In this document: piece after piece, positions 58,382-64,000 of the stretch
How the letters are laid out: each line of letters begins with the position of its first letter
How positions within the stretch are numbered: the stretch's first letter is position 1
DNA from: Mesobacillus jeotgali
GTDB lineage: Bacteria; Bacillota; Bacilli; Bacillales; Cytobacillaceae
DNA: 64,000 nucleotides
Direction: 5' to 3'
Assembly: GCF_900166585.1 (NCBI RefSeq)
Contig: NZ_FVZC01000009.1
Span: 2,181,444-2,245,443 of the forward strand
Notes under the pieces: model-generated
The model's input: only the letters and a program-made list of their open reading frames with translations
What the model was told of the DNA's origin: nothing
The model's database searches: none
Translations under genes and position numbers: made by a program

Positions 58382-58387
58382 TTAGTT

Positions 58388-58417
58388 ATACTACCTAAAA
58401 AAGAGGATTGACGTCAA
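58388..58417 (-). promoter_or_regulatory. Probable SigA promoter of valS
   Basis: On the minus strand TTGACG (58417-58412) and TAGTAT (58393-58388) are 18 bp apart; transcription would begin near 58381, at the 5' end of the T-box leader. Nothing further is seen between here and 58540. Confidence 0.55.
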
Positions 58418-58540
58418 TCATCATTTCCTATTTTTTATTATTTTATACTTCTTAACACATACTGTGCCAATATTCAGCACGTTTTGGGCCGATGCCACAT
58501 AGAATAAAAAAGGGATATCTTACAGCTTGGAGGGATGTCG

Positions 58541-58735
58541 ATGAAGAAAAAAAGGTATAACCCATATGCACTTCCGAGGTGGGCAAGGACCGCAAGGGGA
58601 GTGTGCGCACAGCTGATCATTCCTTTTTGTGTATTCCAGGGAATTCGCACCCTGTTTTTTCCGACAACGTTTGATGTCTTTTTACTGACTATATTCATCT
58701 TGATTGCACTGGCGATTAAATTTGAAATGATTTAA
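58541..58735 (+). CDS. Small predicted membrane protein, unknown
   Basis: 64-aa protein: a basic N-terminus (KKKRYNPYALPRWARTARG) and two short hydrophobic segments (about 22-35 and 42-60). ATG 58541 lies 6 nt past GGAGGG; an ATG two codons earlier is too close. It is divergent from valS and convergent with ysxE, with a hairpin right after its stop. I do not recognise the family; the good ribosome site and terminator support that it is real. Confidence 0.6.
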   Translation: MKKKRYNPYALPRWARTARGVCAQLIIPFCVFQGIRTLFFPTTFDVFLLTIFILIALAIKFEMI

Positions 58736-58773
58736 GGAGCCTAAGAGCGTCATTCAGCTCTGGGCTCCTTCTT
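58734..58773. terminator. Bidirectional terminator between the small gene and ysxE
   Basis: AAGGAGCC / GGCTCCTT outer stem with an inner AGAGC/GCTCT helix. It overlaps the stop codon of the plus-strand gene and the last codons of ysxE, consistent with shared use. Confidence 0.8.
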
Positions 58774-59791
58774 GTTTGGCCAGCTCCTTTTGCCTTTCAA
58801 GTTCATCCATTTTGGTTACCACATAGCCTGTATTGCTTAATAGCCAGTACTGGCGCTGAAGCTTTTGGACGAATTTCCTCTCATCAACCTCATTCTTTCG
58901 TTGATGATATGTTTCCGCGACACGGATGATACCTGTCGGAAAGGCAAGATAGCTCATGAATAATTGCATTTCATCATCCCGGAAAGGGAAATGCTTCAAA
59001 TATACATAAATCCAGTCAATGATCTCATCACCGTACTTCGGCTGAGTTTTCAATGACCTTGCCAGAAACGGCAGTAAATCCTGAATAGGAGAACCCTGTC
59101 GTGCGTTTTCGAAATTGATGAAATACCCGTATCCCCTTTCATCGAACAAAAAGTGTTCAGGAGAGACTTTGCCATGCAGTATTACCGTCCTTGTTTTCTT
59201 TTGCTCCTTCGTTTTCTCATTCCAAGCCTCAAGTTTTTGCCTGGCGAACTGCATCGCCTGCCGGATCTGGATGTAGTACAGACAGAAAGTCAGCTCAAAG
59301 GGAGCCATATATGTCCTGTTCTCGCAGCTTTCAAGGAAACCATTCAGGAACTCTTCTTCCTTTTCCCATTCTTTCAGTGTCCGCTCGTAATGCTCCTGTT
59401 TTACCTCTGGACTGATTTCCAGCTCCTTGACCGACAAAGTATGCATTCTCGCCAGTTCCCTGAACAGCTGCTTATGCCTCTCCGATTGATCCTCCCTAAT
59501 GGCATTTGGCATCCATGGCATTAAATAATAAAGGGACTTATTATGCAAGACGGCATATCTTCCGTCGTTTGCCGGATATACTGGTACAATTCTGTTATAG
59601 CCCTTTTGATAAAGTGTCTGAATGTGCTTGATGAATTCCGTCCCTTCATAAGGATGGATTTTCTTCAGGGCATAGGTCCCTGATTTGGTATAGACTTTTT
59701 TTACTCTTCCAAAATCCTCCGCAAAATAAGGCTCGATTGGATATTGCCTCAACACTGCAGATTCTTCTTTTAAAAAATTGCGATCATCCAT
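58754..59791 (-). CDS. ysxE: Spore coat protein YsxE, pseudokinase of the CotS family
   Basis: 345-aa protein of the CotS/YutH/YsxE aminoglycoside-phosphotransferase fold. Unlike true kinases, the catalytic loop reads HGKVSPEHF (Asp to Lys, Asn to His) and the metal site is NFE in place of DxD, so catalysis is unlikely. KSGTYALKKIHPYEG is the N-lobe Lys region. It lies downstream of spoVID, as in B. subtilis, where YsxE is a coat protein. Confidence 0.9.
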   Translation of the reverse strand: MDDRNFLKEESAVLRQYPIEPYFAEDFGRVKKVYTKSGTYALKKIHPYEGTEFIKHIQTLYQKGYNRIVPVYPANDGRYAVLHNKSLYYLMPWMPNAIREDQSERHKQLFRELARMHTLSVKELEISPEVKQEHYERTLKEWEKEEEFLNGFLESCENRTYMAPFELTFCLYYIQIRQAMQFARQKLEAWNEKTKEQKKTRTVILHGKVSPEHFLFDERGYGYFINFENARQGSPIQDLLPFLARSLKTQPKYGDEIIDWIYVYLKHFPFRDDEMQLFMSYLAFPTGIIRVAETYHQRKNEVDERKFVQKLQRQYWLLSNTGYVVTKMDELERQKELAKQEGAQS

Positions 59792-59837
59792 CGGATCACT
59801 CGCCTACTTTCTGGACCTCGTATGCAAGAATAGAGTT

Positions 59838-59863
59838 GGGCAGGTGCTAGTAAACACCTGCCC
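59838..59863 (-). terminator. Hairpin between spoVID and ysxE
   Basis: GGGCAGGTG / CACCTGCCC perfect 9-bp stem, 8-nt loop, 90 nt past the spoVID stop. There is no T-run, so it may attenuate ysxE expression or stabilise mRNA rather than fully terminate. Confidence 0.55.
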
Positions 59864-59953
59864 ATACTAAAAGCTGTCACAATCCCAGCCAGCAGACAAG
59901 CCAGCCCTGACAACCAGCTTCCTTTTGGACAAGGCATTGCTCCTTATTAAAGG

Positions 59954-61153
59954 CTAAGATTGGTGAAGTGCCACTCCTGGAACATACAATACCTGGCCTT
60001 CATGGACTTCATGGTCGATGCTCAGATGGTTGACTCTCAGAAGCTGCTGTACCGGAACATCATACCGTTCAGAGATCGAATGAAGAGAATCCCCGTGCTG
60101 AACAATGCAGACTCTTATTTTGGCAACCTCTGTTGTCTCTTCCTTCCGCGCTAAAAATTCAGCAATCGAAATGCCTTTTTTCATATTCGGCTTTTTCTTT
60201 TTAAGTAAGGGTGAGGATGAGCTTTCAGGAGATTCCTCCACTTCAGCAGGCATACTTTCAGAGACCTGCGCTTCTTCTGTCTTTTGCTCGGTTTTCACTT
60301 CCACTTCCACTTCCGCTTCCGCTTCCTCTTGCTCAACTTCCACTGCCTGAACTGGCTGCTGCTCACCTCTGAAATCGCTTAATGCATATTCCAGCACTGG
60401 CTCTGGTTCTCTTTGAGCATGAGTTTCTGGCTGAGACTTTTCTTCCGCTTGTGCGGTTTTCTTGGCTTCAGCCCTGAACGGGGCATAAAGTTCTTCCTCA
60501 AAGTGCTCTTCTTCGTGATTATTCAAGGCTTCATTCTGCTGTACAAATGAATAGGCTGGAGCTTCCGGGAAGTCTAACTCAGTTGCTTCTACTGCATTTT
60601 GGCTAACTTCCTCTGCCTCTGTTTCCGCCGCAAAATCAGCTACTGCTGATGTCTCTTCACGGTAGCTGATCTCGAGCTCTTCAGCTTCTTCACTATCTAC
60701 TTCCTGCTCAGCTTCATGCTGCTGATCACCATAAAGGCCAGTAATCGCCAGATCAGCATTCAGCTTCAGGCGCTCCTTTTCCGGAAAAACATAATCGAAA
60801 CCTTCAACCTGGATATCGATATCATAAATACTTTCAATCCTGTTTTTAGGAATGGTGATATCCACCGGGAATCGATGGAGGAATTCATACACTCCTTCTT
60901 CCCTTTCCATGACAGAATGCACATACTTAAGAGACGAGACTTGTTCCTCCCCATTATTCTCCTGCTGTTCATAGCATGTATATTCCCCTGTCAACTCCAG
61001 AGATCCGCGAATGGAAACGTATTGCTCATTTTCCTGGATCGTTATATTCGGATCGAGTGAAATCGAGACAAGCTCCGCGACTTCCTGTCCTCTTTGAAAC
61101 CACACTGACTCCTCTAGCGAAAACCGCAGGCACGATTGATTCCCTTGAGACAA
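59954..61153 (-). CDS. spoVID: Stage VI sporulation protein D (coat encasement)
   Basis: Morphogenetic protein needed for coat encasement; it binds SafA and SpoIVA. The 399-aa protein has an N-terminal beta-rich SpoVID domain (SVWFQRGQEVAELVSISLDP and ISIRGSLELTGEY-like region), a long acidic Glu/Val repeat region (about 170-320), and a C-terminal LysM domain (about 350-397). I use the TTG 7 nt past GGAGG, giving the same N-terminus as B. subtilis. It lies between hemL and ysxE, as in B. subtilis. Confidence 0.93.
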   Translation of the reverse strand: MSQGNQSCLRFSLEESVWFQRGQEVAELVSISLDPNITIQENEQYVSIRGSLELTGEYTCYEQQENNGEEQVSSLKYVHSVMEREEGVYEFLHRFPVDITIPKNRIESIYDIDIQVEGFDYVFPEKERLKLNADLAITGLYGDQQHEAEQEVDSEEAEELEISYREETSAVADFAAETEAEEVSQNAVEATELDFPEAPAYSFVQQNEALNNHEEEHFEEELYAPFRAEAKKTAQAEEKSQPETHAQREPEPVLEYALSDFRGEQQPVQAVEVEQEEAEAEVEVEVKTEQKTEEAQVSESMPAEVEESPESSSSPLLKKKKPNMKKGISIAEFLARKEETTEVAKIRVCIVQHGDSLHSISERYDVPVQQLLRVNHLSIDHEVHEGQVLYVPGVALHQS

Positions 61154-61284
61154 AGCGACTCCTCCTTTCATTCCTTAAACGTAAAATCACTATGTCATTA
61201 ACACTTTATGAGTCTGTATTTGCTTTTATGATAATTTAGAACATAAAAAGGGAGTGAAGGGGGTAATAGTGGATTTACAATTTA

Positions 61285-61492
61285 TATAGATCATCCTGGG
61301 GTATCTTGGGATGAAGTTACGGGAACCTCTCATGATTTTGTCCGAACTTGGGGTGACTTCGGACAAAGTTACGGGAATACCTCGAAGTTTTGTCCGAACC
61401 TGGGGTGACTTCGGACAAAGTTACGGGAATACCTCCAAGTTTTGTCCGAACCTGGTGCTGCTTCGGACAAAGTTACAGTAATATCAAATGGT
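61285..61492. repeat. Tandem array, 52-bp period, units with inverted repeats
   Basis: Three strong units start at 61337, 61389 and 61441. In each, TTTGTCCGAA and TTCGGACAAA form perfect 10-bp arms around an 11-bp spacer, followed by 21 bp beginning GTTAC. A degenerate unit at 61285 retains CCTGGGGTAT and AGTTACGGGA but has lost the arms. It fills much of the 399-bp spoVID-hemL gap, whose remainder holds only the hemL terminator and the spoVID upstream region. Confidence 0.9.
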
Positions 61493-61513
61493 TTCCTGAA
61501 CAAATAGAACTAT

Positions 61514-61543
61514 AAAAGGACACCCCGCTTAATTGGGGTGTCC
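61514..61543 (-). terminator. Terminator after hemL
   Basis: GGACACCCC / GGGGTGTCC perfect 9-bp stem with an 8-nt loop, followed by TTTTAT on the minus strand. It lies 10 nt past the hemL stop and closes the hem operon. Confidence 0.92.
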
Positions 61544-61552
61544 AAATTATTT

Positions 61553-62845
61553 TCACATATTCTGCAGCTTTTCAAATGCTTTTTCAGCTGCCTGAATTGT
61601 TTTTTTCAGGTCTTCGTCTGTGTGTGCTGTAGAAAGGAACAATCCTTCAAATTGTGATGGCGGGAGGAATACTCCTTCGTTTGCCATTTCACGATAGTAG
61701 GCAGCAAAGAATTCAAGATTCGAACCTTTTGCGATCTCATAGTTGATGACATTTTCGTTAGTGAAGAAGATGCCGATCATCGAACCTGCTCGGTTGATGG
61801 TATGAGGAATTCCGTATTTTTCTGCCGCGGCTTTCAGTCCTGATTCAAGAATATCAGCTTTGCGCTCAAATTCTTTGTAGGATTCGGGAGTCAGCTGTTT
61901 CAATGTTTCCAGGCCTGCTGTCATTGCCAGCGGATTTCCTGAAAGTGTTCCTGCCTGGTAAATCGGACCGCTTGGTGCGATTTGCTCCATGATTTCTCTT
62001 TTACCGCCGTAGGCTCCAACTGGGAGTCCTCCGCCGATTACCTTTCCCAGGCATGTCAGGTCAGGCGTTACATCGAAATAGCCCTGGGCACAGTTATAGC
62101 CCACACGGAAACCAGTCATGACCTCGTCGAAAATCAATACTGTACCAAACTGAGTTGTGATTTCACGCAAGCCTTCGAGGAAGCCTTCAACTGGAGGCAC
62201 AACACCCATATTTCCGGCAACTGGTTCAACGATGACGCCAGCGATATCATCACCATACTGTTCAAATGCATAGCGAACGCTCTCAAGGTCATTATAAGGC
62301 ACTGTAATCGTGTTTTTAGCAACACCCTCAGGAACACCCGGGCTGTCAGGCAAACCAAGTGTAGCGACACCTGAGCCAGCTTTGATGAGCAATGAATCGC
62401 CATGGCCGTGATAGCATCCTTCGAATTTAAGGATCTTGTTTCGGCCTGTATACCCACGCGCCAGGCGCAAGGCACTCATTGTTGCCTCAGTTCCCGATGA
62501 TACCATTCTCACCATTTCAATGGATGGCACCCGGTCAATGACAAGCTGTGCCAGCTCGTTCTCAACAACGGTTGGCGCACCAAAGCTTGTACCAAGCTCA
62601 GCTACCTTCTTGATTCCTTCGACCACTCTGTCATTTGTGTGGCCAAGGATCAGTGGTCCCCAAGATAATACATAGTCAATATATTCATTGCCATCGATAT
62701 CATAGATTTTTGACCCTTTTCCTTTTTCCATGAAGATCGGATCCATATCCACTGATTTGAACGCGCGGACAGGGCTGTTCACTCCGCCTGGCAAAAGTTC
62801 CTTCGCTTCCTTGAAAGCTGCAATTGATTTATCATATGAGCGCAT
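61553..62845 (-). CDS. hemL: Glutamate-1-semialdehyde 2,1-aminomutase
   Basis: PLP enzyme converting glutamate-1-semialdehyde to 5-aminolevulinate, the heme precursor. The 430-aa protein has [28 protein letters not shown] and the PLP lysine in [15 protein letters not shown] start at MRSYDKS, 6 nt past GAGGG; the longer frame adds four residues. It follows hemB by 66 nt and ends the hem operon. Confidence 0.97.
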   Translation of the reverse strand: MRSYDKSIAAFKEAKELLPGGVNSPVRAFKSVDMDPIFMEKGKGSKIYDIDGNEYIDYVLSWGPLILGHTNDRVVEGIKKVAELGTSFGAPTVVENELAQLVIDRVPSIEMVRMVSSGTEATMSALRLARGYTGRNKILKFEGCYHGHGDSLLIKAGSGVATLGLPDSPGVPEGVAKNTITVPYNDLESVRYAFEQYGDDIAGVIVEPVAGNMGVVPPVEGFLEGLREITTQFGTVLIFDEVMTGFRVGYNCAQGYFDVTPDLTCLGKVIGGGLPVGAYGGKREIMEQIAPSGPIYQAGTLSGNPLAMTAGLETLKQLTPESYKEFERKADILESGLKAAAEKYGIPHTINRAGSMIGIFFTNENVINYEIAKGSNLEFFAAYYREMANEGVFLPPSQFEGLFLSTAHTDEDLKKTIQAAEKAFEKLQNM

Positions 62846-62911
62846 ATTATCCCTCATTTCTTATTGGCTACCCTTGTTTTGTAATCATAACAGTATCAGC
62901 AACCCGATGTA

Positions 62912-63892
62912 TTACTGTTCTCTCAGCCAGCGTGCTGCATCCTTTGCGTGGTAAGTGATGATCAGGTCTGAGCCTGCGCGCTTCATTCCTGTCAGCATTT
63001 CCATGACAATGCTCTTTTCATCGACCCAGCCGTTTTGTGCTGCAGCTTTAACCATTGAATACTCACCGCTGACATTATAAATGACAACTGGCAGGTTGAA
63101 GTTGTTTTTCACATCACGAACGATGTCTAGGTATGGCATTCCTGGCTTCACGATCAGGAAGTCAGCACCTTCCATTACATCGGATTCAGCTTCGCGCATT
63201 GCTTCAATACGGTTTGCAGGATCCATCTGGTAGGATTTGCGGTCTCCAAACTGTGGTGTGCTTTCTGCCGCTTCACGGAATGGTCCGTAAAATGCGGATG
63301 AATATTTTACAGCGTAGGACATAATCGGCACATCCTGGAATCCAGCTTCATCAAGGGCAAAGCGAATAGCGGCAACGAAGCCATCCATCATGTTAGATGG
63401 TGCGATGATATCCGCTCCCGCCTTCGCCTGGCTGACAGCTGTCTTTCCAAGAAGCTCAAGAGAGGGATCATTCAAGACCTTGCCGTCTTCAATAACGCCG
63501 CAGTGACCATGGCTTGTGTATTCACACAGGCATGTATCTGCGATGACGACCATATCTGGGAAATCCTTTTTGATTACACGGGTGGCTTCCTGAACGATTC
63601 CATGGTCATGGTATGCCTGGCAGCCTACTTCATCTTTTTCATTTGGAACGCCAAACAGCAGCACGGATTTGATTCCTAATGCTTCTATTTCAGTCATTTC
63701 TTCTTTCAGGTTATCAAGAGATAAATGATAGACACCTGGCATAGAAGAGACTTCATTCTTAACATTCTCTCCTTCTACGATAAAAAGCGGGTAGATCAAG
63801 TCTTCTGTGCGAAGATAGTTCTCACGTACAAGTGCGCGCATGTTCGCTGACTGGCGAAGACGGCGATGGCGGCTGAATTCAAGATGTTTCAT
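62912..63892 (-). CDS. hemB: Delta-aminolevulinic acid dehydratase (porphobilinogen synthase)
   Basis: Condenses two 5-aminolevulinates to porphobilinogen. The 326-aa protein has the three-Cys zinc site [13 protein letters not shown] and both active-site lysines ([19 protein letters not shown]), so it is a zinc-type enzyme. I start at [13 protein letters not shown], behind GGAGGG, and drop 28 residues of the longer frame that overlap hemD. 4 nt past the hemD stop. Confidence 0.97.
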   Translation of the reverse strand: MKHLEFSRHRRLRQSANMRALVRENYLRTEDLIYPLFIVEGENVKNEVSSMPGVYHLSLDNLKEEMTEIEALGIKSVLLFGVPNEKDEVGCQAYHDHGIVQEATRVIKKDFPDMVVIADTCLCEYTSHGHCGVIEDGKVLNDPSLELLGKTAVSQAKAGADIIAPSNMMDGFVAAIRFALDEAGFQDVPIMSYAVKYSSAFYGPFREAAESTPQFGDRKSYQMDPANRIEAMREAESDVMEGADFLIVKPGMPYLDIVRDVKNNFNLPVVIYNVSGEYSMVKAAAQNGWVDEKSIVMEMLTGMKRAGSDLIITYHAKDAARWLREQ

Positions 63893-63896
63893 AAAT

Positions 63897-64000
63897 TTAC
63901 CCTCCAGTTTGTATATACTTGGCAACGCTTTTAAGCATCTCTTCAACGGTGTATTTTTCCGGCATAGCATGGACATTCAAACCCCACTGCTCTGCCTTCC
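63897..64000 (-). CDS. hemD: Uroporphyrinogen-III synthase, C-terminal end (partial)
   Basis: The last 33 codons before a TAA at 63899-63897 read [20 protein letters not shown] and on, the typical C-terminal pattern of HemD, which closes the porphyrin ring. The gene runs off the right edge of the window. It matches the hemD-hemB-hemL order of Bacillus. Confidence 0.82.
   Translation of the reverse strand, partial: KAEQWGLNVHAMPEKYTVEEMLKSVAKYIQTGG

Noticed and set aside
61285..61492. CRISPR array at the 52-bp repeats
   Set aside because: The entire 52-bp period is conserved, including the supposed spacer, and no cas genes are near.

Overview
This window is a chromosomal segment of an endospore-forming Bacillaceae. 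No hit lists were available, so the genus is not claimed, but gene content and order follow the Bacillus subtilis block from apt/recJ to hemL/hemB almost gene for gene, read here mostly on the minus strand. Sporulation genes (spoVB, bofC, coxA, safA, spo0B, spoIVFA/FB, spoIIB, ysxE, spoVID), strong AGGAGG-type ribosome binding sites, frequent TTG starts and a T-box upstream of valS fit that assignment. I see no rRNA, tRNA, prophage, insertion sequence or CRISPR array.

Layout, left to right: apt-recJ-yrvD with an added CDF metal transporter, secDF and comN (1-7.3 kb); spoVB and a TIGR04086 membrane gene on the plus strand around yrbG (7.4-10.3 kb); yajC-tgt-queA-DUF2905-ruvB-ruvA (10.4-14.9 kb); bofC, coxA, a CotS-like kinase and a repeat-expanded safA (15-19.9 kb); nadB-nadC-nadA, divergent from nifS-niaR across a probable NiaR operator (20-25.6 kb); pheA-pheB, obg-spo0B, rpmA-prp-rplU with an L21 leader, an RNase E/G gene and spoIVFA-spoIVFB (25.6-33.6 kb); minCD, mreBCD, radC, maf, spoIIB (33.8-40.9 kb).

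The main departure from the B. subtilis layout is at 41.0-54.0 kb. Where B. subtilis has only comC between spoIIB and folC, this genome has a complete type IV pilus locus: a minus-strand operon (VanW-like gene, pilB, pilT, pilC, pilA, prepilin peptidase, pilM, pilN, pilO), a divergent plus-strand operon of three minor-pilin-type genes, and a membrane GAF-GGDEF diguanylate cyclase. PilB carries two N-terminal MshEN-type motifs, the c-di-GMP-binding module of some pilus ATPases, so the locus may encode both a c-di-GMP source and its target. The segment ends with folC, T-box-controlled valS, a small membrane protein, ysxE, spoVID, hemL, hemB and the 3' end of hemD.

Three intergenic regions (about 15.80, 23.75 and 61.29 kb) hold unrelated-looking tandem arrays that share a 52-bp period. 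The clearest has three units, each with a perfect 10-bp inverted repeat. These arrays and the pilus/c-di-GMP locus are the parts most worth following up.
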